DNA from: Synechococcus sp. AG-673-F03
GTDB lineage: Bacteria > Cyanobacteriota > Cyanobacteriia > PCC-6307 > Cyanobiaceae
Reading direction: 5' to 3'
Assembly: GCA_003211205.1 (NCBI GenBank)
Contig: QCTJ01000015.1
Location: 1 to 40,255, forward strand
DNA: 40,255 nt
Shown here in pieces: positions 29,224-37,869 of the stretch. The translations under genes and the position numbers were made by a program. The notes beneath the pieces were generated by a model, which saw only the letters and a program-made list of their open reading frames with translations, searched no databases and was not told the DNA's origin. The stretch's first letter is position 1. Every line of letters begins with the position of its first letter.

Positions 29224-29937
29224 ATGTCCGTAGCACTGGCTGCTCAGCTCCGTGAAGGCACCAAGAAAGCTCACACGATGGCCGAGAACACCGGTTTCGT
29301 TAGCTGCTTCCTTAAGGGTGTTGTCGATAAATCCAGCTATCGCAAGCTCGTTGCCGACCTCTACTTCGTTTACTCCGCCATGGAGGAAGAAGTGGGTCAA
29401 CTCAAAGACCACCCTGTGGTCGGCCCGGTCGGGATGGAGCAGCTGAACCGACGTGAGTCGCTTGAGAAGGATCTTGTCTATTACTTCGGTGAAAACTGGA
29501 ACGATGAGATCCAGCCCTCGCCTTCTGCAGTGGCTTATGTCGAGCGGATTCGTGAAGTGGCTAAGGATTCACCCGAACTGCTTGTTGGTCATCACTACAC
29601 CCGTTACATGGGTGACCTCTCCGGTGGTCAGATCCTGAAGAACATCGCTCAGAAAGCGATGAACATGGATGGAGATGACGGTTTGCGTTTCTACGTGTTC
29701 GATGAAATCGCTGACGAGAAGGCCTTCAAAACGAACTATCGCGCCACGATGGATGAGCTTCCGATCGATCAGGACACCGCTGATCGCATCGTTGAGGAAG
29801 CGAACAACGCTTTTCACATGAACATGCACATGTTCAAGGAGCTTGAAGGAAATCTGGTGGCGGCCATCGGTAAGGTGCTGTTCGGCTTCCTGACCCGCCG
29901 TCAGCGCAGTGGCAGCACAGAAACCGCCACTGCTTGA
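29224..29937 (+). CDS. ho1: Heme oxygenase (biliverdin-forming)
   Basis: This 237-residue enzyme opens heme to biliverdin IX-alpha, the precursor of phycobilins, using reduced ferredoxin. The proximal His is His17 in REGTKKAHTMAENTGF. The distal-helix signature HHYTRYMGDLSGGQIL is complete, and KVLFGFL near the end fits cyanobacterial HO1. The ATG at 29224 gives the standard start; the 46 upstream codons overlap the hypothetical gene and are not family-like. Its stop codon overlaps the TTG start proposed for the glycosyltransferase that follows, where base composition changes sharply. Confidence 0.97.
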   Translation: MSVALAAQLREGTKKAHTMAENTGFVSCFLKGVVDKSSYRKLVADLYFVYSAMEEEVGQLKDHPVVGPVGMEQLNRRESLEKDLVYYFGENWNDEIQPSPSAVAYVERIREVAKDSPELLVGHHYTRYMGDLSGGQILKNIAQKAMNMDGDDGLRFYVFDEIADEKAFKTNYRATMDELPIDQDTADRIVEEANNAFHMNMHMFKELEGNLVAAIGKVLFGFLTRRQRSGSTETATA

Positions 29938-31019
29938 ACCAGCTTATCGAGACGGACAATCAGCGTCGCTTTGACCGAGTAAGGGTTCTTGTACCTGGTA
30001 CGGGAGCCCGTTTTCGCTGTGGTGGGCTAACTGTCGCTCTGCAAACAGCAAGGATTCTTTCAGGCCTTCTGACCACGGAGGTTGTGACTTATCGAGAAAG
30101 GAATCCAGACTGTTCTTTTCTTGAAGATCTTCTCGTTTTGCCAGCTGATAATGATCGTTCTTTGTGGTTGGTCAGTTGGGGATTTGATATTCCTAAACTT
30201 TTGAAGAGACTTCGTTGTCGTCAGGTTATTTATCAAGCCCATAGCACTGGTTATGGATTTGATCTTCCTCCTGGAATACCTGTCATTGCAGTAAGCCGAA
30301 ATACTCTGGGTTATTGGGCTGATCGTGCTCCACGCAATCCTCTCTTCTTTATGCCTAATGCTCTAGAGCCTCAGTGGATGATGTCAAATGATCCAGCAGT
30401 AGCGAGGTCCAGACCAATCGATGTTTTGGTTCAAGTGAGGAAAAGTAGTCCTTATGTGATTAATCAATTGCTGCCAGTACTTAGAAGCGAGGGGCTTAAT
30501 GTTTGCCTTCAGTCTGGTTGGGTTGATGATTTAGTTCAATTATTTAGAGACGCCAAAGTATATATCTATGATTCTGCCGAGTATTGGCGTGGTAGGGGTG
30601 TATCTGAGGGTTTTGGCTTGCCTCCAATAGAAGCATTAGCCAGTGGTTGTGTTGTTTTTACGAGCTTTAATCATGCTTTATCAGATTTACTTACTCCAGG
30701 AACTACTGCTCATCAGATAGGCTGTGGAAATCTCAAATATGATGTCAGCAGGATTGTGGCTGCCGTCAATTACCCACTCGAGTGGAGTGGAGATGATCAT
30801 GAAATCAGTAGCATTTTGAATAAAGTGTCTGAACAACGTTTGATCGATGGTTGGTCATCAGTGATCAAGCAGTTGGAATCAGGATTTTATTATTGGCATA
30901 GAAACTCTGATCTACTCTGCAGTTCACCAACTTTTATTTTACGCCAACGCCATCGGATCAGCAGGATTAAAGCAATACTGAAGAGAATCCTAGCGACTAT
31001 TGTTGGACGATCAGTTTAG
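29934..31019 (+). CDS. Glycosyltransferase, GT4/GT1-like
   Basis: This 361-residue protein has a GT-B fold pattern. The N-terminal PGTGARFRCGGLTVAL suggests the acceptor-side glycine loop. QVIYQAHSTGYGF and FFMPNALEPQWM mark the linker, and the C-terminal donor site has EGFGLPPIEALASGCVVF (about 225-242), the EX7E motif of GT4 enzymes. No ATG gives a complete protein; the TTG at 29934 overlaps the ho1 stop by 4 bases (TTGA), consistent with translational coupling. The DNA is clearly A+T-richer than ho1, so this is the first gene of the glycan island. Donor and acceptor sugars are not deducible. Confidence 0.83.
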   Translation: MNQLIETDNQRRFDRVRVLVPGTGARFRCGGLTVALQTARILSGLLTTEVVTYRERNPDCSFLEDLLVLPADNDRSLWLVSWGFDIPKLLKRLRCRQVIYQAHSTGYGFDLPPGIPVIAVSRNTLGYWADRAPRNPLFFMPNALEPQWMMSNDPAVARSRPIDVLVQVRKSSPYVINQLLPVLRSEGLNVCLQSGWVDDLVQLFRDAKVYIYDSAEYWRGRGVSEGFGLPPIEALASGCVVFTSFNHALSDLLTPGTTAHQIGCGNLKYDVSRIVAAVNYPLEWSGDDHEISSILNKVSEQRLIDGWSSVIKQLESGFYYWHRNSDLLCSSPTFILRQRHRISRIKAILKRILATIVGRSV

Positions 31020-31041
31020 TGTCTGGCTTGCCGCTGACTTA

Positions 31042-31059
31042 ATTGGCTTATGCGCCAAT
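31042..31059. repeat. Short inverted repeat after the glycosyltransferase gene
   Basis: ATTGGC (31042-31047) and GCCAAT (31054-31059) can form a 6-bp stem around TTATGC in the 68-base gap before the ABC transporter gene. No T-run follows, so termination is doubtful. Confidence 0.35.
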
Positions 31060-31087
31060 AAATTGAAGAGACAGTGAAGCGTTCAAC

Positions 31088-32917
31088 GTGGCGGGCATCG
31101 GTGGAAGCCAATCCATCAATCAGCTCAGGCAGCTGCTGGGTTATCTCCCGAAGCGACGCATTAGGTCGATCCGAGGGCTTTTTTGGCTTTCCTTGGTGCC
31201 CGGTATTCTCGATTTCGCATCAATTGCTGTTGTGGGGCGGCTTTCCGGGGCCTTAGTGGGTGGCCGTCTTAGTAATATTCTTCCTGGAATTCGTTTTTTT
31301 GGTGGTGGCGAGCTCGAGCAATCTCTCTGGCTCGCGATAATCTTTATTGGCCTAATATGGTTGCAATCAATAGTTAAGATTACTCTTCGCTTTGTCCAAG
31401 AAAAGATAGCCAGTGATATTTGGCTGGACTTGTCTGATCACATTTTTACAGGGATCATTCAGCAACCTTATGAGTATCACCTTTCCAATAACCTTGCTCG
31501 ACTTTCATCTGAATTGCTTGGAAATTTAGAATGTTTATTGCGCGAAATTGTTACTCCAATATTGCGAGGCATTAGCAACATAGTTACGATTCTAATTTTG
31601 ACAGTTGGGATTATCTATATCGGAGGAAAAACTGCTGTAGGACTGTTGTTCGTCATGCTTTTTGCTTATATCTTGATGACAGCATTAATGACTCCAACAC
31701 TCCGACTGGCTTCATCTCAGAAAGTGAGAACAAGAGATGTCTTCACTCAAACTTTTTTTGAAGTGTTTAAGTCAATTAATGATGTCAAACTGGCTGGAGT
31801 TGAAAATTATTTTTCTAAACGTTTTAAAGACGCAACCTTGATGTTTAAGCAGGCGGATGCACAATCAATTGTGCTTCCTGAAATCCCAAGGATGATCATT
31901 GAGCCCTTGGGCATTACTGCAATATTTGCAATAGGGGTTATTCCAAGACTGCTTTCTGAGGATAGATCGCAAATTCTTGAGATTTTGCCTTTCTTAGCAG
32001 TGTTGTCTGTTGGCGCTTTAAGGTTGGCTAAACCTTTGCAGGATCTTTTTACTGCAATTGCGAAACTGCGTGGTGGTTTGCCAGAGTTGTCACTCATTAA
32101 TCGATTGCTTGGATTAAAGGTTGCACAATCGTTCTCTTCACCTCTAAATGTTTCGTCTGCAGGGATATTCCCTAAGAGAACAGTGTCTCTTCAGCAAGTT
32201 TCTTATCGATATCCTTCTTCTGATCGTTGGGTACTGAGCGACATCACTCTCTCAATACCTGTAGGTTCTCGAGTGGCTTTTGTTGGTCCTACTGGAAGTG
32301 GAAAAAGTACCGCTGCAAATTTGCTGCTATCACTGTTGAAACCCCAAAAGGGTTCGTTGTGTTTGGATGGTGTCGACGTCATATCAGCACAAGAAATTGA
32401 TGCATGGCATGGATGCTGCTCTCAAGTCCCACAAAATATTCAGCTACTTGATAATTCCGTTTTATCCAATATCGCCTTTGGCATTGATGAAGATGATATT
32501 GATATGAAGTGTGTTTGGGAATGTCTTGAATCTGCTCAACTCGATGAATTTGTTGCAGACCTTCCTTATGGTCTATACACACAAATTGGGGAAAATGGCA
32601 TTGCTTTATCTGGAGGGCAACGTCAGCGAATTGCTCTTGCAAGAGCATTTTACCGTCGATCCAAGTTTCTGATTCTCGACGAAGCGACCAGTGCACTTGA
32701 TAATCAAACTGAATCAGATGTGATCCAAGCTTTGGAACTCATTGGTCGTCGCTGTACAACAGTAGTGATTGCTCATCGTTTAACGACAATTCAACGCTGT
32801 GATCGTATTTTTGAATTTTGTGATGGCCGTATTGTTCACCAAGGTGGCTACCAGGATCTTCAAGAAAAATCCAATATATTTAAACGATTTGTCGAGTTGC
32901 AGCAGTCAAGTATGTAA
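31088..32917 (+). CDS. ABC exporter, fused membrane and ATPase domains (flippase-type)
   Basis: This 609-residue half-transporter has about six hydrophobic segments in the first 330 residues. The ATPase domain follows: Walker A GPTGSGKST near residue 400, the Q-loop SQVPQNIQLLD, signature LSGGQRQR near 510, Walker B FLILDEATSALD near 527-538, and the H-loop AHRLTT. The overall layout resembles PglK/Wzk and MsbA-like exporters that flip lipid-linked glycans. The start is a GTG at 31088. Position between a glycosyltransferase and an O-antigen-ligase-like gene supports export of a glycan or glycolipid, but the substrate is inferred from context only. Confidence 0.92.
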   Translation: MAGIGGSQSINQLRQLLGYLPKRRIRSIRGLFWLSLVPGILDFASIAVVGRLSGALVGGRLSNILPGIRFFGGGELEQSLWLAIIFIGLIWLQSIVKITLRFVQEKIASDIWLDLSDHIFTGIIQQPYEYHLSNNLARLSSELLGNLECLLREIVTPILRGISNIVTILILTVGIIYIGGKTAVGLLFVMLFAYILMTALMTPTLRLASSQKVRTRDVFTQTFFEVFKSINDVKLAGVENYFSKRFKDATLMFKQADAQSIVLPEIPRMIIEPLGITAIFAIGVIPRLLSEDRSQILEILPFLAVLSVGALRLAKPLQDLFTAIAKLRGGLPELSLINRLLGLKVAQSFSSPLNVSSAGIFPKRTVSLQQVSYRYPSSDRWVLSDITLSIPVGSRVAFVGPTGSGKSTAANLLLSLLKPQKGSLCLDGVDVISAQEIDAWHGCCSQVPQNIQLLDNSVLSNIAFGIDEDDIDMKCVWECLESAQLDEFVADLPYGLYTQIGENGIALSGGQRQRIALARAFYRRSKFLILDEATSALDNQTESDVIQALELIGRRCTTVVIAHRLTTIQRCDRIFEFCDGRIVHQGGYQDLQEKSNIFKRFVELQQSSM

Positions 32918-32929
32918 GTTTCAGTTAAA

Positions 32930-33817
32930 TTAAATTCTTGAAGATTTTTTCTTTCTTAGAAAAAGTTTTATCCACTCTGGTATTGTGGATAGTCTGATTT
33001 GATATACAAAAAATATCAGTGCTAGTCGTCTTTTGGCAGAAACTGGAATTATCAAGGACTCAAGCGTCTCTTTGATTAGAGGTCTAAGATGTAAAAATAA
33101 TGCAGCAATCTCTCTCAAGGGCTTTCCACTACTTCTGTCAAACTGACCCCCAAGAAGACGTTTTGATTTAATGATTTGCTCTTGCTTACTTCGAGCTGGA
33201 TGGTAAACAATACAATCAGGGTCGTAAATAAGACTGGCATTTAATTGTTGTTGAGCACGAAGACAAAAGTCACGGTCTCCGCCTGACTTCAAGCTTTCGT
33301 TAAATCCAGAGAGTAAAAATAGATCTTCGCTTCTAGCCCATAAATTCGCTGTTATTCCATAACGACCGCGGTTAACAAACTTTTTTTGTGTCATACCGAA
33401 GTGTATGTCCGCCAAATCCGCTGAGGTTTCTGGCTGTTTTGATGGAATGATACTGATTTCCCCAGCAAGAATTACTGGCTTGCTCAACTTTTCGCTTGTA
33501 ATATTAATGTTTTGAATCCCAGTCTCAATCCAATTTGTATTAAGAATGCAGTCAGCATCGGTAAATGCAACGATCTTGGACTCTACTTTTGTAAGAGCTG
33601 TATTACGAGCTGAGTAAGATCCAGCTTGCGCACAGTGAAGAAGATGGACTTCGAAACTAGTAGGGGGTATTTGTATGGCCGGGGACGAATTGTTGTCAAC
33701 AACTAACACTCGAATGAGTATTTTTGACACACTTTGATTTTCTATCGAAGATAAAATCGTATTGAGTCCTTCTTGGTCATTGTAAACAGGAATGATAATG
33801 TCAAGCTCTCTAGTCAT
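32930..33817 (-). CDS. Glycosyltransferase family 2
   Basis: This 295-residue GT-A enzyme starts with IIPVYNDQEGLNTILSSIENQ and VLVVDNNSS. It carries the metal-binding DAD in FTDADCILNTNW and the later acidic GGDRDFCLRAQQ block that stands where the catalytic base is expected. A basic C-terminus with hydrophobic patches may bind the membrane. It is read on the minus strand, tail to tail with the ABC transporter (12 bases apart) and 31 bases downstream of a second GT2 gene, so the two GT2 genes are probably one transcript. Its sugar specificity cannot be told. Confidence 0.9.
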   Translation of the reverse strand: MTRELDIIIPVYNDQEGLNTILSSIENQSVSKILIRVLVVDNNSSPAIQIPPTSFEVHLLHCAQAGSYSARNTALTKVESKIVAFTDADCILNTNWIETGIQNINITSEKLSKPVILAGEISIIPSKQPETSADLADIHFGMTQKKFVNRGRYGITANLWARSEDLFLLSGFNESLKSGGDRDFCLRAQQQLNASLIYDPDCIVYHPARSKQEQIIKSKRLLGGQFDRSSGKPLREIAALFLHLRPLIKETLESLIIPVSAKRRLALIFFVYQIRLSTIPEWIKLFLRKKKSSRI

Positions 33818-33848
33818 TGAATCTAAGATCTTTAAACAGTAGATTTAA

Positions 33849-34697
33849 TTAATGACGAATCAATCTGGTAATGCCAGACCGTCCCAGTATCGTTGCTACG
33901 CAATATTGTAGTCCTTTAAGACTTGGATACTTGGCAAGTCTTATCAGAGGCTGTAGAAGATTGATCAGGTAATAAAATACGCCAAGCTTTTGACGTCTGA
34001 TGAGTTCATAACGACCCTCCGCGTATTTTAGTGATCTTTTAAATGAAACTTGTGAAGAGTGATGTTCAATCTGAATCCCTTTGCAATGGACAATGTTTGC
34101 ATTTTTTCTAAGCATCCTGATGAGCAAATCTGTTTCTTCATTCGAGATAACGTCTGTTTGATCTCCAGGGCCAATACACTCATTGAATAGTGTTGGCATT
34201 TTCAGTATCAATCCCTTTCTGCAGAACATATTTGATGTCTCAGCCTTTGCATTAAATAAATTTAAAACCGTTATTATAGGTTTATTCTTGGTTGCTTTGG
34301 TAGAACATTCGGCCTGTCTGATTGGCTTGTGTCCGATAATGACATCAATGCTTGGATTGTTGAAAAAAGTTTGCTTGACCAGTTCAATGGTCCTTTCTGT
34401 AAAAATACAATCATCATCTGGGAATGCAATGATTTCAGTCGTTAGCTTTTGAGCTCCATGATTCCTGGCTTTTGAGGCTGATTTATATGAAACAATATTG
34501 TGTTGAATCGGTAATTTTTTTGCCCATTCACTAATAATTAAATCTAGAAACCCACGGTCATTCTGGTCGACTATTACGATCTGATCTGGGAGTATTGATT
34601 GATTCGACAGGCTTTCCAGAAGCCTATTGAGCTCTCTCTTCCTGCCATAAGTAGGAATGCTTAAGCCTACGCTCAATATCGATGGTCTACTTTTCAT
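33849..34697 (-). CDS. Glycosyltransferase family 2
   Basis: This 282-residue GT-A enzyme begins with LSVGLSIPTYGRKRELNRLL. It continues with IVIVDQNDRG, the nucleotide/metal site FPDDDCIFTERTIELV, and the acidic acceptor-site block SNEETDLLIRML. The C-terminus (GVFYYLINLLQPLIRLAKYP) is amphipathic or weakly hydrophobic. It leads a two-gene minus-strand unit with the next GT2 and is divergent from the O-antigen-ligase-like gene across 189 bases. A+T-rich like the rest of the island. Confidence 0.9.
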   Translation of the reverse strand: MKSRPSILSVGLSIPTYGRKRELNRLLESLSNQSILPDQIVIVDQNDRGFLDLIISEWAKKLPIQHNIVSYKSASKARNHGAQKLTTEIIAFPDDDCIFTERTIELVKQTFFNNPSIDVIIGHKPIRQAECSTKATKNKPIITVLNLFNAKAETSNMFCRKGLILKMPTLFNECIGPGDQTDVISNEETDLLIRMLRKNANIVHCKGIQIEHHSSQVSFKRSLKYAEGRYELIRRQKLGVFYYLINLLQPLIRLAKYPSLKGLQYCVATILGRSGITRLIRH

Positions 34698-34849
34698 TGT
34701 TGGCGATTGATCGGACTTGAGGATGGCATAAAACTGGTTAGCCTAGCTTAGTGTTGTCTATTTGAATCTCTGCTTGTGAATAGTGCCTTAAGTTTAGCAT
34801 TCGTACTATTCTGGCATCGGATTTTAATGGAACGTTCGTGTCGTTTTGC

Positions 34850-34875
34850 GGTAAGTTAGTTTTCAGGTCTATAGT
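34850..34875 (+). promoter_or_regulatory. Candidate sigma-70-type promoter for the O-antigen-ligase-like gene
   Basis: TATAGT at 34870-34875 matches the -10 consensus in 5 of 6 positions, and a weak TTGCGG lies 18 bases upstream. A transcript would begin near 34882, only a few bases before the TTG at 34887 and about 17 before the GTG at 34899. If real, it favours the later start. Confidence 0.3.
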
Positions 34876-34886
34876 CAAAGATTAGG

Positions 34887-36188
34887 TTGGCTTTTGCTGT
34901 GCTTGTTGCTGTCCATCGCTATGTGTTGTCTTTTGGTTTTGTGGTTTGGCTTTGGGCTTTTGTTTTCGCTCGTATTCCCTTAGCAGCTATCCAGCATTAT
35001 TTTGGATTACAGTCAAGGCCATTCGTGCTGACTAACTTAATAAGTATTGGCCTGGCTTTTATTGCTTTCAAGGATATCAGGTGGAATCCTATATCTTTTT
35101 TGAAAAGACAACTTGTCGTTTTAGCTGCTGCAGCCCTCTTCGTCTTTTGGATTCTTTATTTCTTACGTCTTGGCTTTGATACTTTCATAGAGCCAGTTGA
35201 ATTTATTGAGAGTAGTTTTAGCCTTGCCAAGAGTTTTGTTAATTCAATATTGATCTCAATTTTGTGTTTGCCCTGGATTTTAACGATGCGCCGTAGTTCT
35301 TTTTCCATTGATTTGTGCGCATTATTTGGAAGTGCTTCTGTATGTATTGGCGCTATTGCGTATTTGATGAAGCCATTTAAAGACGGAATTTATTATACGC
35401 GTTTTGGCTTTGAAGACCTGAATCCAATTCCTGCAGGGCATTCCTCAGCGTCTTTAGTCATCATGGGTGTTTTATTATTTGTTTATCGGTATACACAAGA
35501 TCGCTCTTTTGGAACCAAGTTACTTTTGCTGAACGCTTCTTGCGCTGTTTTGATTGGTTTGTGGGGCTTACGCCTTTCGATGACTAGGAGTGCATACCTG
35601 GCTTTATTCCCAGTGATTGTTTTTGGTCTTCTGTGGTTGTTTCGGCGAGGACGACCCCATCGATTAGTTTTTTTTACGGCACTCAGCACATTTTTAGGAT
35701 TGGTCGTCTCCAAGATCGTGAATATTCTTGGTAGAGATTTGCTTTTCCAGGATCCCAGTTTATCCGGGCGTCTGACGCGGTTCGCTGCTGTCTGGGAGTG
35801 GATCTGCGCTAACCCATTTTTAGGTGTGGGTTTTCGTGTTCAGTCTTTACTAAAGGCCTTACCTGAGCCTGCCAGTCATTGGTATTCCCACAACCTATTT
35901 CTCGAAACCTATGTTATTGGAGGATTGTTTATGTTTATTGCTTTGGTACTATTTTTGTCTGCAGTTGTCCGCTCAGTTTTGACCGCGTTGGTGGTCCAGT
36001 GGCGTCATCCTGGTCCTGATGTCACGGCTCTTACACTTGCCTTCCTTTGGGTTCAGGCGTTAATTCTCGCTTGTTTCTCAGGGCATCCAGCTTTATTGCC
36101 TGGTTTTTGGGTTGGTGGGTCATTGATTGTTCTTGCCATAAACCCTGTCATGGTGCCAGGTCAGCAACTAAACTTGAAAAGAGAGTGA
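34887..36188 (+). CDS. O-antigen ligase/polymerase-like membrane protein
   Basis: This roughly 433-residue protein is almost wholly hydrophobic, with about ten or more membrane segments. It has the long periplasmic-loop region seen in WaaL/Wzy-type proteins: SGRLTRFAAVWEWI from about residue 293, NPFLGVGFRV and the HWYSHNLFLETYVIGG block with its His residues. These enzymes join a lipid-linked glycan to an acceptor or polymerise repeat units on the outer face. Start is either TTG 34887, the first possible, or GTG 34899. It likely acts after the ABC flippase of the same island. Ligase and polymerase cannot be told apart by eye. Confidence 0.85.
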   Translation: MAFAVLVAVHRYVLSFGFVVWLWAFVFARIPLAAIQHYFGLQSRPFVLTNLISIGLAFIAFKDIRWNPISFLKRQLVVLAAAALFVFWILYFLRLGFDTFIEPVEFIESSFSLAKSFVNSILISILCLPWILTMRRSSFSIDLCALFGSASVCIGAIAYLMKPFKDGIYYTRFGFEDLNPIPAGHSSASLVIMGVLLFVYRYTQDRSFGTKLLLLNASCAVLIGLWGLRLSMTRSAYLALFPVIVFGLLWLFRRGRPHRLVFFTALSTFLGLVVSKIVNILGRDLLFQDPSLSGRLTRFAAVWEWICANPFLGVGFRVQSLLKALPEPASHWYSHNLFLETYVIGGLFMFIALVLFLSAVVRSVLTALVVQWRHPGPDVTALTLAFLWVQALILACFSGHPALLPGFWVGGSLIVLAINPVMVPGQQLNLKRE

Positions 36189-36389
36189 TTCATGATTTCT
36201 GATTTGCTTTATTTCTAATGCTTTGCTAAGCATCCTCTCATCCTCATCATCTCTTCCTAAAGACTCTTCCTTTAATTGATGGGTAGCCGCCTCGGCACTG
36301 CTTACTCGCTGATATTAAGCTAATATTTGATGGAGTTGCTGGTGCTGAAGACCTCCAGTTCAGATTACTTTGGATTTTCATTGGTTATG

Positions 36390-36395
36390 TATAAT
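36390..36395 (+). promoter_or_regulatory. Candidate -10 box just upstream of the tRNA nucleotidyltransferase gene
   Basis: A perfect TATAAT lies 11 bases before the ATG at 36407, which would make the mRNA nearly leaderless. No -35 at normal spacing was found (TTGGAT is only 14 bases upstream). The 218-base gap also holds a 6-bp inverted repeat ATGCTT/AAGCAT at 36218-36233 that may mark the 3' end of the preceding gene. Confidence 0.35.
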
Positions 36396-36406
36396 TGGTG
36401 AAATGA

Positions 36407-37654
36407 ATGAAACTTGTTCGCTCATTAGATTTTCTTGATATTTCCTCTGATTTGATCATTGATTTGGCATTACAGGCCAAGCTCTTGGATCATGGTCGTT
36501 TGGCATTGGTGGGAGGTGCAGTTCGTGACGCTTTTCTTTCTGATTTGTGCTCTGGTGCTTGTCAACGAACACCTGATTTAGATTTTGTATATGAGGGTGA
36601 TATGAATTTGTTTTGTATTCGTTTACAGGCATATTTTGGACTCCAGCGTATGCAGCAATTACGGCTTCATGATCACTTTGGTACAGCGACATTACAGCTG
36701 GATAGTGTCCGGATTGATTTAGCGTCTGCGCGCCTCGAGACTTATCCGTCTCCAGCAGAGAACCCACTGGTTGTTTTTAGCTCGCTCGAAAATGATCTTT
36801 CTCGACGTGATTTCACTGTTAACGCTATGGCATTGGTCGTCAATGCTGACGGTGACTCAGAGCTTTTGGATCCTTATGGAGGTAGCCATCATTTGATCTC
36901 TAGGGAATTGGTTTTTCTGCACGACGAAAGTGTTTCGGAAGATCCCACCAGGGTTATTCGCGGTGCTCGTTATGCAGCTCGTTTGGGATTTTCTTTGGGT
37001 ACGCAGTCCATTCGTCAGGTCAAGTCGACCTTGCAACTGTGGCCCTGGTCTTGGCGGTTTGGAGACCCTGTGGATTTGGTACCGCCTGCGTTGGGTACTC
37101 GTCTCCGCATGGAACTTGAGCTGCTTTTCAACAATGAGCCTTGGCCTCAAGCGTTGTCTTCCCTTCAGGACTGGTCGGCTTTGTCACTATTGGATCAAAA
37201 TTTGCAAAATGACTCTCTCCTTTATCCTCGTTTGCGTTGCGCTAATCGTCTTCAACTACCACTTCTGTGTGCTTTGCTTAGCGCAGCTGCAGATCCCGTA
37301 GCACTTTCGCAACGTCTTCAAATTCCTGGGCAGCAGCAACGCTGGTTAGAAGAGCTTTTGTTGTTTAGGCGTTGGCTTGAAACTGATGTTTTGATTACCT
37401 CCTGGGGTGAATGGGATGCTTTGCAATGGACTTGCTCATTGGAGCAGGAATGTTGGACTCCCGAAGTTGTTGCGCTATCTATATGTGATCATCAGGTTTG
37501 TTGGCGTCCACTTCTAAGATGGTGGGGGCGATGGCGTCATGTTTCTGCTGAGATCACCGCTAGTGAGCTTATCAACCAAGGTGTTCCGCCTGGGCCTCGA
37601 TTGGGCGATGAGCTCCATAAGTCTCGGTTACAAGCTATAGAAAGGATGCGTTAG
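36407..37654 (+). CDS. cca: CCA tRNA nucleotidyltransferase / poly(A) polymerase family
   Basis: This 415-residue class II nucleotidyltransferase has LVGGAVRD (34-41), the two catalytic aspartates in DLDF (Asp57, Asp59), the RRDFTVNAMA block (133-142) and DPTRVIRGARYAARLGF that starts the neck domain. It adds or repairs the 3' CCA of tRNAs, needed because the tRNA in this window does not encode CCA. Some bacteria, including cyanobacteria, split the job between a CC-adding and an A-adding enzyme, so this could be one of the two. The ATG at 36407 is the natural start. It closes the glycan island on this side. Confidence 0.92.
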   Translation: MKLVRSLDFLDISSDLIIDLALQAKLLDHGRLALVGGAVRDAFLSDLCSGACQRTPDLDFVYEGDMNLFCIRLQAYFGLQRMQQLRLHDHFGTATLQLDSVRIDLASARLETYPSPAENPLVVFSSLENDLSRRDFTVNAMALVVNADGDSELLDPYGGSHHLISRELVFLHDESVSEDPTRVIRGARYAARLGFSLGTQSIRQVKSTLQLWPWSWRFGDPVDLVPPALGTRLRMELELLFNNEPWPQALSSLQDWSALSLLDQNLQNDSLLYPRLRCANRLQLPLLCALLSAAADPVALSQRLQIPGQQQRWLEELLLFRRWLETDVLITSWGEWDALQWTCSLEQECWTPEVVALSICDHQVCWRPLLRWWGRWRHVSAEITASELINQGVPPGPRLGDELHKSRLQAIERMR

Positions 37655-37683
37655 GACATCTAATTTCAGGGATGTTGATTTGA

Positions 37684-37845
37684 CTAGAAAATTGTGTAGA
37701 TGAATGGTGCAATCACCGATCCTTGTGTGAAGACCAGCAATGCTCCCATTAGTACAAGAGTGATGATGAGTGGTGCTAGCCAGTATTTTTTGCGTACACG
37801 CATGAAATCCCAAATGTCTTTGCACAGTTCCAATAGGGCTTGCAT
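37684..37845 (-). CDS. Small membrane protein, SxtK/DUF5989-like, 53 residues
   Basis: A 54-codon minus-strand frame runs from ATG (37843-37845) to TAG (37684-37686). The product begins MQALLELCKDIWDFM, continues with the basic VRKKYWLAP and one hydrophobic helix (LIITLVLMGALLVF), and ends TQGSVIAPFIYTIF. This matches my memory of the short single-helix proteins (DUF5989, including SxtK of saxitoxin clusters) that sit beside SxtJ and carbamoyltransferases. It lies 24 bases downstream of the SxtJ-like gene on the same strand, completing the same gene order. Function is unknown; it may be a membrane partner of the carbamoyltransferase. A longer overlapping frame at 37628-37825 has no family features. 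Confidence 0.82.
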   Translation of the reverse strand: MQALLELCKDIWDFMRVRKKYWLAPLIITLVLMGALLVFTQGSVIAPFIYTIF

Positions 37846-37869
37846 TTGAATTCGTTCCGAACGTGAAAT

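Noticed and set aside
37628-37825. 65-codon minus-strand frame
   Set aside because: It overlaps the better-supported 53-residue SxtK-like gene in another frame and the end of cca; its translation has no family features.
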